Part shown: positions 42,654 through 52,834 of the stretch, piece by piece
Layout of the letters: each line of letters begins with the position of its first letter
How positions within the stretch are numbered: position 1 is the stretch's first letter
Notes under the pieces: generated by a model
Databases searched by the model: none
The model's input: the letters and a program-made list of their open reading frames with translations, nothing else
Told to the model about the DNA's origin: nothing
Assembly: GCF_004799515.1 (NCBI RefSeq)
Contig: NZ_SSMX01000004.1
Coordinates: forward strand, 124,001-188,000
Direction of reading: 5' to 3'
Source of the DNA: Phenylobacterium sp.
GTDB lineage: Bacteria; Pseudomonadota; Alphaproteobacteria; Caulobacterales; Caulobacteraceae
Length of the DNA: 64,000 bases
Made by a program: the position numbers and the translations under genes

Positions 42654-43136
42654 TCACACGCTCGCGCCCAGGGTGGTGAGAAGGTCGTCCAACGCGTCGA
42701 ACTGCTCGGGCCACGCACCCGTGCTTTCGGAGGCGATGGCGCCGTCGAGCGCTTCCGTCGAGGGATAGAGGGCGTGCACGACGACCAGCGTCTTGCCGCC
42801 TTTTTCCTCGAAGGTCACCGTGGTCACGTGCCCGTCCTCATCTTCCTCATCGGTCCAGACGAGGCGGGAGGGCGGCGTGACTTCGATGTACCGGCCGAAG
42901 AAGGCCATGGGCTGTTCCGAGGCCGGGTGGCCGAACACGAAACGGTACGAGCCCCCCGTGCGGACGTCGATCTCGCAGGACAGGAAGGTCATGCCGAACG
43001 ACTCGGGCGCCCACCACTGCATGAACAGCTCGGGCTTCGTCCATGCCTCGAACACGAGGCGCGCCGGCCCATCGAAGGTTCGCGTCGCGACGAGCTCTCG
43101 GTCCGACGTCCGTTCGACCGTTGTACGGCTATTCAT
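42654..43136 (-). CDS. SRPBCC/AHSA1 domain protein, 160 aa
   Basis: RELVATRTFDGPARLVFEAW, then TKPELFMQWWAPESFGMTFL and VRTGGSYRFVFGHPASEQPM are the opening of the Aha1-like START/SRPBCC fold, with the ligand cavity. It ends WPEQFDALDDLLTTL. This family is very often encoded just after an ArsR regulator, exactly as here, with an 8-base overlap (43129-43136). Ligand unknown. Confidence 0.9.
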   Translation of the reverse strand: MNSRTTVERTSDRELVATRTFDGPARLVFEAWTKPELFMQWWAPESFGMTFLSCEIDVRTGGSYRFVFGHPASEQPMAFFGRYIEVTPPSRLVWTDEEDEDGHVTTVTFEEKGGKTLVVVHALYPSTEALDGAIASESTGAWPEQFDALDDLLTTLGASV

Positions 43137-43478
43137 CGACCTTCTCCTTCCGTTTCAAATCCTCGACAACCTTGTCCAAGGCGTCGAAGCGTGCGTCCCA
43201 AAGCTGGCGGCGCCCCTCGATCCAGCCGCCGCCTCGTCGAGCCCGCGCGACCCCAGCCTGCAGGTCCGCACGCGCCCAACCTTCTCCGTCGTGACGAGCC
43301 CGGCCTGCTCCAAGACACCCACGTGCTTCTTCATGCCCGTGAGGGTCATGTGGAACTTGTCGGCAAGCTCCGTGATCGAAGCATTCGAACGCCCGAGCTG
43401 CTCCAGAACCCCGCGCCGGGTGGCGTCGGAGAGCGCAGCGAACGAAGCGTCGAGGCGTGCTGTCGTATACTGTACCAT
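43129..43478 (-). pseudogene. ArsR family regulator with C-terminal frameshift
   Basis: From ATG 43478 the frame gives a complete winged helix: ARLDASFAALSDATRRGVLE, then SITELADKFHMTLTGMKKHV and LVTTEKVGRVRTCRLG. At about 43228-43235 the expected LDEAAxWIEGxRQLWDARFD continues one frame away (WIEGRRQLWDARFDALDKVV, then EDLKRKEKVDE, stop at 43129). One base in a GGC-rich run has been lost or gained. Without correction translation ends at 43155 after 107 residues with a wrong tail; the DNA-binding part survives, so the protein may still work. A sequencing error cannot be excluded. Confidence 0.7.
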
Positions 43479-43627
43479 CTGGTTCAGTGTTTAGCCGCAG
43501 ACCAGCAACATTCAAGGGGGCGGTGAGCCCGCGCTGGAGGCGGACTTCCGAACGGAAGGAACGGGTCGAATGTGGACTTTCGCGCCGCGGCCGATAGCTG
43601 ACCCGGCCGGACCTATGCGTACAGCCC

Positions 43628-44746
<1,119 letters not shown>

Positions 44747-44949
44747 CTATGGTGAAGGCCAGGTTTCCGGACGTGGTGAACGAGAGCTTAACGCCGTCCC
44801 GGTCCGGCGGCCGGAAAGCTTTGAACTGAAGGTCGAATTGACGCAGGGGCGCGGCGCCGCACGCCTTTTGCCCGCGATACAGTGTAGGTGAGAAATTCGC
44901 CTGGTGGGGGAATCTGCGCCGGGCGGCCTCCTGACGCCAAAAAGCCTCG

Positions 44950-45789
44950 ATGACCGACACGCCCGACGCCTCGGCCGAGCCCTTAACCCTAACGCCCGCC
45001 CAACGGCGGCGGCGGCGCTGGGCGCGCGTGCTCGCCCTGGCGGTGGGGACGCTCGCGGTCTGGCCTACGGTGCTGCAGATCGAGCCGCAGCGGCTGCTGG
45101 CGGAGAGCCTGGGCGTCGCGGGCGCGCCAGGCGGCGGCGGACCGGGCGGCGGCGCGCGGCGCGCTCACGCCCCGCGGCCCGTGCGGACGGCCCAGGCGCG
45201 CACGCCGGCCCCGGCGCCGACCTATGGCGCCCTGCGCGAGGCGCCGCCCAGCGAACTTGAGACCCTGGCGAACCTTCGCCAGAGCGGCGAGCAGAGCCCC
45301 TTTGCGTCGAACGTCCAGCTGGCCTCGCTGGAGCCCAGCCCCGACGAGGCCACGCCGCCGGCCGGCGGACTGCCGAGCGGAGATACGCCGCCGCTTAACC
45401 CGCCCCCGGCCAGTCCCAACCCCGCGGTCGGCTCGCCCCTGGTGGGCGGAGGCGTTCCACCGGTGACCGTCCCGCCGGTCGTGGTCATCCCGCCGATCAC
45501 GCCGCCGCCGGTGACCACGCCCCCCGTGACGACGCCTCCGGACACCACACCGCCGGACACGACGCCACCGGTCGTGACCCCACCGGACGGTCCGCCGGGC
45601 GTGATCCCGCCGCCGGACGGTCCGCCTGTCATCGATCCGATCGGGCCGAGCGGCCCGGGCTTGCCGTCGGCGGCCCCGGAGCCGGCGACCTGGCTCTATC
45701 TGCTGCTGGGCGCGGGCCTCACCGGCGCGGCCCTAAGGACGCGGCGGGCTCAGCCGGCGACGGCCTTGCGGACCATCTCCAGGGCCTGA
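44950..45789 (+). CDS. Proline-rich PEP-CTERM-anchored protein, 279 aa
   Basis: One N-terminal membrane segment (RVLALAVGTLAVWPTVL, after an Arg-rich start) acts as signal or anchor. Residues about 130-245 are a Pro/Thr/Val/Gly repeat region (PPVTTPPVTTPPDTTPPDTT-type). The C-terminus has PEPATWLYLLLGAGLTGAAL then RTRR, a PEP-CTERM sorting signal recognised by an exosortase-like system. It looks like a surface or envelope protein with a flexible wall-spanning stretch. The last 40 bases overlap the convergent sthA-like gene. Divergent from ccrM. Confidence 0.75.
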   Translation: MTDTPDASAEPLTLTPAQRRRRRWARVLALAVGTLAVWPTVLQIEPQRLLAESLGVAGAPGGGGPGGGARRAHAPRPVRTAQARTPAPAPTYGALREAPPSELETLANLRQSGEQSPFASNVQLASLEPSPDEATPPAGGLPSGDTPPLNPPPASPNPAVGSPLVGGGVPPVTVPPVVVIPPITPPPVTTPPVTTPPDTTPPDTTPPVVTPPDGPPGVIPPPDGPPVIDPIGPSGPGLPSAAPEPATWLYLLLGAGLTGAALRTRRAQPATALRTISRA

Positions 45790-47210
45790 TCGCGCGCCTC
45801 GCGGCTCGGCTGCTGCTTCGGCATCCGGTTCCAGGCGTCCAGGGCGGCCACCTTGTAGGCCTCCGCCAGCGTCGGATAGTTGAAGGTGTTCTCGACGAAG
45901 TAGTCGAGCGTGCCCTCCAGGTTCAGCACCGCCTGGCCGATGTGGATCAGCTCGGTCGCGCCTTCGCCCACGATGTGGACGCCCAGGAGGCGGCGGGTCT
46001 CCAGCGCGAACAGCATCTTCAGGAAGCCGGACGAGATGCCCATGATGTGGCCGCGGCTGGTCTCGCGGAACCGCGCCACGCCGCACTCGTAGGGGATGCC
46101 GCGCTCCTTGGCCTGCTCCTCGTTCATGCCGATGGTCGAGATCTCCGGCACCGAATAGATGCCATAGGGGAAGAACTCCGGCGCCCGGTGCGCCGGCTCG
46201 CCGAAGGCGTGGCAGGCGGCGATGCGGCCCTGCTCCATGGAGGTCGAGGCCAGGCTCGGGAAGCCGATGATGTCGCCCGCCGCATAGATGTGCGGGACGG
46301 CGGTCTGGAAGCTGTCCTTGTCGACGCTGAGCCGGCCGCGCGCGTCGGTCTCCAGGCCGCAGGCGGCGAGGTCGAGCGAGTCGGTGGCCCCTTCGCGGCC
46401 AGCGGAGAACAGCACCATGTCGGCGTGGATCTCGCGGTCGTCGGAGAGCTTCAGGTGGCAGTGCTGTGCGCCTACCACGTCGGCGGAGACCACCTTGGCC
46501 CCGAAGCGGACGATGACGCCGCGCTCGCGCAGATCGTGCAGGAACTCGTCGGCCAGCTCCCGGTCCAGGAACGGCATCAGGACGCTGTTGGGCTCGATCA
46601 GGGTGACCTTCACGTCCAGCGCCGAGAAGATCGAGGCGTACTCGACGCCGATCACGCTCGCGCCCACCACCACCAGCTGGCGCGGGATGCGCTCGATTTC
46701 GAGGATCTCGTCGCTATCGACGATGTTCTCGCCGTCGAAGCCGATGTGGACAGGGCGGAACGGCCGGGTGCCCACCGCCAGCAGGATCTTCTCGGCGGTG
46801 TAGTCGGCCACGCCGCCCGCCCCGAGGACGGCGATCGAGTGGGGCCCGGTGAAGCGCGCGACGCCTTCCACCGTATCCACGCCATTGCGGGCGAACTGGT
46901 GCTCCAGCACGTCGACCTCGTGGTCGAGGGTGATGTCGAGCCGCCGGCGCAGGTCCTCCGCGCCGATGTGCTGCTTGGCCCGGTAGGCGCGGCCATAGAA
47001 GCCGCGCTCGCGCCAGCCGGTGAGGTTCAGCACGGTCTCGCGCAGGGTCTTGGACGGGATGGTGCCGGTGTGCACCGAGACGCCGCCCACCCGGCGGCCG
47101 CGCTCGACGACCAGCACCCGCTTGTTGAGCTTGGCGGCCTGGATCGCGCCGCGGCGCCCGGCCGGCCCTGAACCGATGACGATCAGGTCGTAGTGATTGG
47201 TCTTGTCCAA
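45750..47210 (-). CDS. sthA: Soluble pyridine nucleotide transhydrogenase-like flavoprotein
   Basis: A 486-residue FAD protein of the disulfide-reductase fold. YDLIVIGSGPAGRRGAIQAA binds FAD, RQLVVVGASVIGVEYASIFS binds NAD(P)H, IYAAGDIIGFPSLASTSMEQ is the second FAD motif, and the dimerisation domain contains VHIVGEGATELIHIGQAVLN. The active-site disulfide of lipoamide dehydrogenase is absent (GGVSVHTGTIPSKTLRE), as in SthA, which exchanges reducing power between NADH and NADPH. TTG 47210 is chosen for the strong GGGAGGGGA upstream; ATG 47249 would add 13 residues but has a poor ribosome site. Confidence 0.88.
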   Translation of the reverse strand: MDKTNHYDLIVIGSGPAGRRGAIQAAKLNKRVLVVERGRRVGGVSVHTGTIPSKTLRETVLNLTGWRERGFYGRAYRAKQHIGAEDLRRRLDITLDHEVDVLEHQFARNGVDTVEGVARFTGPHSIAVLGAGGVADYTAEKILLAVGTRPFRPVHIGFDGENIVDSDEILEIERIPRQLVVVGASVIGVEYASIFSALDVKVTLIEPNSVLMPFLDRELADEFLHDLRERGVIVRFGAKVVSADVVGAQHCHLKLSDDREIHADMVLFSAGREGATDSLDLAACGLETDARGRLSVDKDSFQTAVPHIYAAGDIIGFPSLASTSMEQGRIAACHAFGEPAHRAPEFFPYGIYSVPEISTIGMNEEQAKERGIPYECGVARFRETSRGHIMGISSGFLKMLFALETRRLLGVHIVGEGATELIHIGQAVLNLEGTLDYFVENTFNYPTLAEAYKVAALDAWNRMPKQQPSREARDQALEMVRKAVAG

Positions 47211-47306
47211 GGCGTCCCCTCCCGGCGTTCTGCGGGCGGCGGAAACCATATCGCTCGGGTGTTAAGGTAAGCTTTGCCCCCGTAGAACAGCGTTGGGGAA
47301 CGCCGT

Positions 47307-48380
47307 TCAGCCGCCCAGCCAGCGCACCTGCGCCCCGTGCGGATGGACCTCGGCCAAGAGGCGGTCTTCACCGCCGGGCCACAGCGTGAGGCGGACCTCC
47401 ATGCCGGGGTTCGGCATCGGCGGCTCCATCCGCAGCCAGGCGAAGGGCGCTTGCGGCGTGGCGCGGGCGCCGATCTCTGCGATCAGGGCGCCCAGGGCCG
47501 CCCGGCTTTCCGGCGGCATGTATTGCCAGAAGACCGAGTGGTAGAGGACGCTCAGCGATCCCGGCTTCGGCGCGACCCGCGCGCGGACCCAGTCGACCGC
47601 GTCGGCCTCGTCCACCTTCACATCGTTGGCCAGCGCCAGCTGGATGGCGGCCCGCAGGCGCGCCAGGCGGTCGGCCTGGTCGGCCCAGACATAGGCCATC
47701 AACCGCCGTTGCCGGGCGGGATCGCGCAGGTCCGTGCGCCGCCGGTCGCAGGCGGCGCGCTCGGCGACCTCGATCCGGGCGTCCAGGGGCGGCAGGCCGC
47801 CTTGCCAGTCGGTGTCGATCTCGACCTCGGCGGCGGGATCGCCCCAGGCCGCCTCGCCCATATCCGCTTGATTGAGGCGATAGCGGTAACGGTCCCAGGA
47901 GAGGTTGAGGCCCGCGCTGGCGGCGATCTCGAAACAGCGCAGCGGCAGGCCGGTCGCCTTGGCCGCCTCCAGGAAGCCGCCGAGCAGGCAGGCCGAGCGG
48001 CGCACCTCGTTGGTCTGCGGCTCATGGGCCATGAAGGCCGCCAGCCGGTCATGGCGCTCGGCCATGGCTGCGCGGACCGCCGCCCAGATGGCCTCAGCGT
48101 CGAGAGCCGCATAGGCCCGGGCGGTGGCGGGATCGTCGCCGGAGAGCGCCAGCTCGTGCCACGACCCGATCAGCCGCAGGGGCGTGGCGGCGTCGAACTG
48201 GCCGCGCAGGTCGAGGCCGCTCCACGGCGCCAGCAGCGGCTTGACCGGCCCGTCCGCCAGCCAATCCTCCGCCGCCCGCTCCAGGAGGCCGCCGTTCAGT
48301 GGCGAGCCCAGCTGGCGGCAGATCCCGGCCTGCAGGCGCAGGGCGTTGACGACATCGGGGACAGGCGCGGTCTCGCTCAT
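47307..48380 (-). CDS. DUF2332 family protein, 357 aa
   Basis: VVNALRLQAGICRQLGSPLN starts the conserved part. EVRRSACLLGGFLEAAKATG, then LPLRCFEIAASAGLNLSWDR with YRYRLNQADMGEAAWGDP match the DUF2332 family (consensus T-N-E-V-x-R, E-x-GASAGLNL-x-DRY). GSLSVLYHSVFWQYMPPESR and the end LTLWPGGEDRLLAEVHPHGA are also typical. The EIGASAGLNL segment resembles a SAM-binding glycine loop, so a methyltransferase has been suggested for the fold, but no function is proven. 51 bases after rnhB. Confidence 0.85.
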   Translation of the reverse strand: MSETAPVPDVVNALRLQAGICRQLGSPLNGGLLERAAEDWLADGPVKPLLAPWSGLDLRGQFDAATPLRLIGSWHELALSGDDPATARAYAALDAEAIWAAVRAAMAERHDRLAAFMAHEPQTNEVRRSACLLGGFLEAAKATGLPLRCFEIAASAGLNLSWDRYRYRLNQADMGEAAWGDPAAEVEIDTDWQGGLPPLDARIEVAERAACDRRRTDLRDPARQRRLMAYVWADQADRLARLRAAIQLALANDVKVDEADAVDWVRARVAPKPGSLSVLYHSVFWQYMPPESRAALGALIAEIGARATPQAPFAWLRMEPPMPNPGMEVRLTLWPGGEDRLLAEVHPHGAQVRWLGG

Positions 48381-48431
48381 GGCCCCATCGCGCCGCCGCG
48401 CGGAGCCGTGGGTCAAGCTTGATTCAGCCGG

Positions 48432-49076
48432 TCAATCCTCGAAGGCGAGCTCGTCCTGCACGACCATCTCGCCCATCAGCGCCAGCTTCACCGGCGCCCA
48501 GCCGCGGCGGTGGATCTCGCAAGGCCCCAGGGTGCGCAGGGCCTCCACATGGATCTCGGCGTGGTAGCCCTTGTGGCGGGCGAAGCCGTAGCCGGGGTAA
48601 AGCCCGTCCATCTCCACCATCAGCCGGTCGCGGGCCACCTTGGCCAGGATCGAGGCCGCGGCGATGGACTTCGACTTGCCGTCGCCGCCGACCACCGTCT
48701 TCACCTCGCAGGGCAGGTTGAAGCGGTAGTTGCCATCCACCAGGGCGAAGGCCGGCGCCACCGAGAGGCCCTCGACCGCGCGGCGCATGGCCAGGCCGGC
48801 GGCGTGCAGGATGTTCAGCGTGGCGATCTCCTCCACGCTGGCGAAGGCCACGCACCAGGCCACGGCCTTGGCCTTGATCTCCGCCTCCAGCGCCTCGCGG
48901 GTCTTGGCCGACAGCTTCTTGGAGTCGTCGAGGCCTTTGGGGATCTTCTTGGGATTGAGGATCACCGCGGCGGCGCTGACCGGGCCGGCCCAGGGCCCGC
49001 GGCCGGCCTCGTCGACCCCGCAGACCGGGCCGCCGATGAAGGCCTTCTCCAGCAGGAAGGAAGGACCGCGCGCCAT
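48432..49076 (-). CDS. rnhB: Ribonuclease HII
   Basis: A 214-residue nuclease that cuts RNA in RNA/DNA hybrids and at single ribonucleotides. [20 protein letters not shown] carries Asp22 and Glu23, [10 protein letters not shown] has Asp114, and the last acid lies in [29 protein letters not shown] and [20 protein letters not shown] are family marks. It follows the small lipoprotein gene by 2 bases. Confidence 0.96.
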   Translation of the reverse strand: MARGPSFLLEKAFIGGPVCGVDEAGRGPWAGPVSAAAVILNPKKIPKGLDDSKKLSAKTREALEAEIKAKAVAWCVAFASVEEIATLNILHAAGLAMRRAVEGLSVAPAFALVDGNYRFNLPCEVKTVVGGDGKSKSIAAASILAKVARDRLMVEMDGLYPGYGFARHKGYHAEIHVEALRTLGPCEIHRRGWAPVKLALMGEMVVQDELAFED

Positions 49077-49078
49077 GG

Positions 49079-49390
49079 CTAGTCGGCGGTGTCCACGGCC
49101 ACCACCTGCTGGGTGTGCTTGTTGAAGCTCACCCGCACCAAGGACGGCCCGTCGGTCTTGTCGGACGGGCGGTAGTAGGTGACGACCCAGACCTTGTCGT
49201 AGTCGGTGATCTGGGCCCGCCAGCCGGCGTAGGCGTCCATATGGCGGCGCACCAGCTCGGCGCGGGCCAGTTGGAAGGCCTTCTGCTGGTTGATCTCGCC
49301 GATATGCACCGGCCCCACGGTCTGCATGGACTCGCAGGCGCCGAGGCCGGCGCAGATGACGGCCGCCGCCAGGATCGTACGAACGCTCAT
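49079..49390 (-). CDS. Small putative lipoprotein, 103 aa
   Basis: [20 protein letters not shown] is a lipoprotein signal with lipobox LGAC, so the mature protein has 85 residues and is membrane-anchored. The rest, [20 protein letters not shown] and [20 protein letters not shown] plus [17 protein letters not shown], looks like one alpha-beta domain close to the NTF2/YbjN-like or PepSY-like size. No family assigned. Its start overlaps the tag gene stop by 4 bases, and it lies in a repair-gene operon (tag, this, rnhB). Confidence 0.78.
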   Translation of the reverse strand: MSVRTILAAAVICAGLGACESMQTVGPVHIGEINQQKAFQLARAELVRRHMDAYAGWRAQITDYDKVWVVTYYRPSDKTDGPSLVRVSFNKHTQQVVAVDTAD

Positions 49391-49977
49391 CGGATCAACG
49401 CCTTCACTTGGTCATGGCGGAAGCAGCCGGTCAGGTGGTCGTTGACCATGCCCACCGCCTGCATCCAGGCGTAGACGATCACCGGGCCCACGAACTTGAA
49501 GCCCTTGGCCTTCAGCGCCTTGGAGACCTCGACGGCGAGCGGCGTCTGGGCCGGCACGTCGCCGATGCCGACCGCGCCGGTCTGCACCGGCTTGCCGTCC
49601 ACGAAGCCCCAGCAGAACTGGGAGAAGTCCTCGCCGGCGTCCCTCATAGAGAGATAGATCTTGGCGGACTGGATCGCGGCGTCGATCTTGGCGTTGGAGC
49701 GGACGATCCCGGCGTCGGCCATCAGCCGCTCGCGGTCCGCCGCGCCATAGGCCGCCACCTTCTCCGGATCGAAGTTGTCGAAGGCCGCGCGGAAGGCCTC
49801 GCGCTTGCGCAGGATGGTGATCCAGGCCAGCCCCGCCTGGAAGCCGTCCAGCACCAGCTTTTCCCACAGAGCGCGGGGATCGTATTCCGGCACGCCCCAT
49901 TCGGTGTCGTGATAGGCCTCGTAGAGCGGGTCGCCGGCCATGCCGCGCCAGCCGCATCGGATCGGGGTGTCGCTCAT
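49387..49977 (-). CDS. tag: DNA-3-methyladenine glycosylase I
   Basis: A 196-residue base-excision enzyme. [20 protein letters not shown] has zinc ligands Cys8 and His23; the other two are His181 and Cys185 in [30 protein letters not shown] is the substrate-pocket helix with the catalytic-region Glu/Trp pattern, and [20 protein letters not shown] is typical. ATG 49977 starts just before the zinc Cys. Head of the tag-lipoprotein-rnhB unit. Confidence 0.95.
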   Translation of the reverse strand: MSDTPIRCGWRGMAGDPLYEAYHDTEWGVPEYDPRALWEKLVLDGFQAGLAWITILRKREAFRAAFDNFDPEKVAAYGAADRERLMADAGIVRSNAKIDAAIQSAKIYLSMRDAGEDFSQFCWGFVDGKPVQTGAVGIGDVPAQTPLAVEVSKALKAKGFKFVGPVIVYAWMQAVGMVNDHLTGCFRHDQVKALIR

Positions 49978-50028
49978 GGGCGCACTCTTCTCCTGGCCGC
50001 CGCGCCGAGACAAGGGCGAGATCGTACG

Positions 50029-50910
50029 ATGAGCTTCGAAGGCTTCGAACTGTCACAGATCGCTGTGGATGGGGTGAGCCTGCGGGTGCGCCGCGGCGGA
50101 TCCGGCCCGCCGATCCTGCTGCTGCACGGCTATCCGCAGACCCACATGATGTGGGGCCGGGTCGCCGACGGGCTCGCCAAGGACTTCACCGTGGTGGCCT
50201 GCGACCTGCGCGGCTATGGCGGCTCGACCCCGCCCGCCGACAGCGACGACCACGCGACCTATTCCAAGCGGGCCATGGCCAAGGATGCGGTCGCGCTCAT
50301 GCAGGCGCTGGGCTTCGACCGCTTCGACTTGGCCGGCCATGACCGCGGCGGCCGCGTCGCCTACCGCCTGGCGCTGGACCACCCGCAGGCGGTGCGGCGG
50401 TTGTCCGTCCTCGACATCATCCCCACCGGCGAGGTCTGGAGCCGCGCCGACGCCCGCTTCGCCCTCGGCTATTGGCACTGGCCGTTCCTGGCCCAGCGGG
50501 CGCCGGGGCCCGAAACCATCATCGGGCGCGATGCCGAGCACTTCTTCTTCGAATTCCAGTACCGCGCCGCGCTCGCCGCCTTCGCCCCCGATGCGCTCGC
50601 CGACTATCGCGCGGCGCTGGCCAGGCCCAGCGTCATCCACGCCATCTGCGAGGACTACCGCGCCGGCGCGACCTTCGACCGGCGGCTGGACGAGGAGGAC
50701 CGCAAGGCCGGGCGCAGGATCGCGGCGCCCACCCAGGTGCTGTGGGGCGCCAAGGGCGCGCTGGCCGCCTGGTACGACACCCTCGCCATCTGGCGCGACT
50801 GGGCCGACGACCTGCGCGGCGAGGCCATCGACTGCGGCCACTTCATCCCGGAGGAGAAGCCCGCCGAGACGCTGGCCGCCCTAAGCCGCTTCCACGCCGA
50901 GGGCCGCTAG
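50029..50910 (+). CDS. Alpha/beta hydrolase, haloacetate dehalogenase-like, 293 aa
   Basis: PPILLLHGYPQTHMMWGRVA supplies the oxyanion-hole HG, then FTVVACDLRGYGGSTPPADS and FDLAGHDRGGRVAYRLALDH with nucleophile Asp105. An Asp nucleophile, the RGYGxSxxP segment and the late His in AIDCGHFIPEEKP are marks of fluoroacetate/haloacetate dehalogenases and epoxide hydrolases. The Trp-rich cap (YWHWPFLAQRAPGPETIIGR, then EHFFFEF) is close to fluoroacetate dehalogenase. Defluorination is possible but unproven. The gene runs divergently from tag and overlaps the end of ygfZ by 30 bases. Confidence 0.87.
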   Translation: MSFEGFELSQIAVDGVSLRVRRGGSGPPILLLHGYPQTHMMWGRVADGLAKDFTVVACDLRGYGGSTPPADSDDHATYSKRAMAKDAVALMQALGFDRFDLAGHDRGGRVAYRLALDHPQAVRRLSVLDIIPTGEVWSRADARFALGYWHWPFLAQRAPGPETIIGRDAEHFFFEFQYRAALAAFAPDALADYRAALARPSVIHAICEDYRAGATFDRRLDEEDRKAGRRIAAPTQVLWGAKGALAAWYDTLAIWRDWADDLRGEAIDCGHFIPEEKPAETLAALSRFHAEGR

Positions 50911-51777
50911 GAACCAGGCCGGCCGTTCCAGGGTCACGGGCCGTCCGTCGACAGTGAGGCTCGCGCCCTCCGCCCGGTCCAGCCGCATCAGGGCGATGGC
51001 GCGGCCCTCGCCCGCCGAGGTCACCACGCCGGCGCGCAGCTCGCCCGACAGCACCTCGGCGCCGACGGCCGGCGGCGGGCCGGCGAAGGCGATGGGCAGC
51101 ATGCGGCTCTTCACCTGGCCCCGGCGCTTCATCCGCGAGGTGGTCTCCTGGCCGACGAAACAGCCCTTCTGGAAGGCGATCCCGTTCAGCAGGTCGAAGT
51201 TGGCCTCGATCGGATAGGTCTTGTCCGAGCCCCAGTCCGCCGGGCCGGGGACGCCGAGCGTGAGCTTGGCCGCGTCGCGGGCGGATTCGTCGGCGAGGAT
51301 CGCGCCGGGCGGCGGCTCCGCGCCATAGCCGCGCCAGCCGAGGGCGGGGAGGCGCGGGTCCCTCACAAACCCGCTCGTTCCCGCGAAGGCGGGAACCCTA
51401 GCTGAGTCGAGGGCGGCCGAGGCGCCGCTTGGATCCCCGCCTGCGCGGGGATGAGCGGCGTAAAGAATGCTCACCGCCGTCTCGTCCGCCGCGATCTCCA
51501 CCTTCGCCCGCAGGCGGTACATCGCGAGCCGCTGGAGGATCGCCGCGCGGTGCTCGGCCAGGACGTCCAGCCAGCACCCGTCCTCGCGCCCCACCACGAA
51601 GAGGTCGTAGAGCAGCCGCCCCTGCGGCGTCAGCAGCGCCCCGAACCGGGCCTCGCCGGGGGCGAGCGTCTCGACGTCCTGGGTGATCAGCCCCTGCAGG
51701 AAACCGCGCCAATCGGGGCCGGAGACGGCGATCAGGGCGCGGCTTTTCAGCGGGGCGTAGGTCAGGGACTCGGTCAT
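50881..51777 (-). CDS. ygfZ: Folate-binding protein YgfZ, with inserted palindromic repeat
   Basis: A 298-residue GcvT-like protein that helps Fe-S cluster enzymes. SRALIAVSGPDWRGFLQGLI, then TQDVETLAPGEARFGALLTP open it, and the family motif is in FQKGCFVGQETTSRMKRRGQ (K-x-CYxGQE). Residues 109-136, starting HPRAGGDPSGASAALDS, are not family sequence: they are the translation of a family A repeat (51372-51457) that stays in frame. Intact relatives are shorter by about this amount. The residues fall in a probable surface loop between domains, so the protein may still fold. A GTG at 51780 is directly before the ATG. Confidence 0.9.
   Translation of the reverse strand: MTESLTYAPLKSRALIAVSGPDWRGFLQGLITQDVETLAPGEARFGALLTPQGRLLYDLFVVGREDGCWLDVLAEHRAAILQRLAMYRLRAKVEIAADETAVSILYAAHPRAGGDPSGASAALDSARVPAFAGTSGFVRDPRLPALGWRGYGAEPPPGAILADESARDAAKLTLGVPGPADWGSDKTYPIEANFDLLNGIAFQKGCFVGQETTSRMKRRGQVKSRMLPIAFAGPPPAVGAEVLSGELRAGVVTSAGEGRAIALMRLDRAEGASLTVDGRPVTLERPAWFLAALGVEAA
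51372..51457. repeat. Palindromic repeat, family A, inside the ygfZ coding sequence
   Basis: CGCTCGTTCCCGCGAAGGCG (from 51372) and the right arm CCGCCTGCGCGGGGATGAGCG-type end (to 51457) are inverted copies; each arm is a hairpin. It has the same outer ends (CGCTCG and GAGCG) as the element at 801-926. It lacks stop codons in the ygfZ frame and adds about 28 codons. Confidence 0.88.
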
Positions 51778-51838
51778 CACACTTAATTTGGGGCGTCCGG
51801 CGGTGGAGCGCCAGCGGCGGGCGGCCTATAGAGGGTCG

Positions 51839-52834
51839 ATGGCCCGCGGCGCGTTTCCGATCCTCTTCATCACGTCCAACCGCATCGGCGACGCGGTTCT
51901 GTCCTCGGGCCTCGTCAAACGGCTGTCCGACGAGATCCCCAACGCCCGCTTCACTATCGTCGCGGGTCCTGCCGCGGCCCCGCTCTTCGAAGAGGTCCCG
52001 GCGCTGGAGCGGATCATCATCCTGACCAAGGCCAAGGGCCGCACCCACTGGTTCGAACTCTGGCGGGAGGTGCGCGGCGCGCGCTGGGGCCTGGTGGTCG
52101 ACCTGCGCGGTTCAGGCCTGTCGCGGTTCATCTCGACGAAGCGCCGGGCGATCTGGCGCAAGGGCTCCGGCCCGCCTGCGCACAAGGTGCTGGAGGCCGC
52201 GCGCATCCTGAAGATCGAGGACGACCCCGCGCCGCCCTACATCTTCACCTCCCCAGAAACCGAGGCCCGCGCCGATGAACTCACCGCCGGCGTCGGGCCG
52301 ATCCTGGCCCTGGCGCCCGCCGCCAACTGGCTGGGCAAGACCTGGCCGCTGGAGCGCTTCAGCCGGGTGGCCATGCGCTTGCTCAACGACGGCGGGGCCA
52401 TGCAGGGCGGGCGGCTGATGGTGCTGGGCGGGCCGGAGGACGCCAAGCTGGCCAAGGGCCTGCGCGACGTGGTCGGCCGCCACCAGTTCATCAACCTGAC
52501 CGAGGACATCGACCTCCTGACCGCCTACGCCTGCCTGAAGCGGGCGCGGCTGTTCATCGGCAACGATTCGGGGACCATGCACCTGGCCGCCGCGGCGGGG
52601 ATCCCGACCCTCGGCCTGTTCGGCCCCTCCGACGAGCAGCTCTACGCCCCCTGGGGCGAGGCCACCCGGGTGGCGCGCGGCCCGCGCACCTACGAGCAGA
52701 TCCGCGCCGTTGACCCGGGCTTCGGCCAGGCGCTCTGTCACATGATGGACCTCACCGTCGAGACGGTGGGCGACGCGGCTGAAGAGCTGCTGGCGGCAAC
52801 CCAGGAAGAGATGGCAGAGACCCCAGATGCCTGA
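51839..52834 (+). CDS. Glycosyltransferase family 9 protein, 331 aa
   Basis: FPILFITSNRIGDAVLSSGL, then VKRLSDEIPNARFTIVAGPA is the N-terminal Rossmann domain of heptosyltransferase-like enzymes (GT9). PILALAPAANWLGKTWPLER binds the donor, and RARLFIGNDSGTMHLAAAAG then IPTLGLFGPSDEQLYAPWG is the strongly conserved C-terminal signature. GT9 enzymes add heptose or related sugars to the LPS core at the inner membrane. ATG 51839 fits the family start. The end overlaps the next gene by 8 bases. Confidence 0.9.
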   Translation: MARGAFPILFITSNRIGDAVLSSGLVKRLSDEIPNARFTIVAGPAAAPLFEEVPALERIIILTKAKGRTHWFELWREVRGARWGLVVDLRGSGLSRFISTKRRAIWRKGSGPPAHKVLEAARILKIEDDPAPPYIFTSPETEARADELTAGVGPILALAPAANWLGKTWPLERFSRVAMRLLNDGGAMQGGRLMVLGGPEDAKLAKGLRDVVGRHQFINLTEDIDLLTAYACLKRARLFIGNDSGTMHLAAAAGIPTLGLFGPSDEQLYAPWGEATRVARGPRTYEQIRAVDPGFGQALCHMMDLTVETVGDAAEELLAATQEEMAETPDA

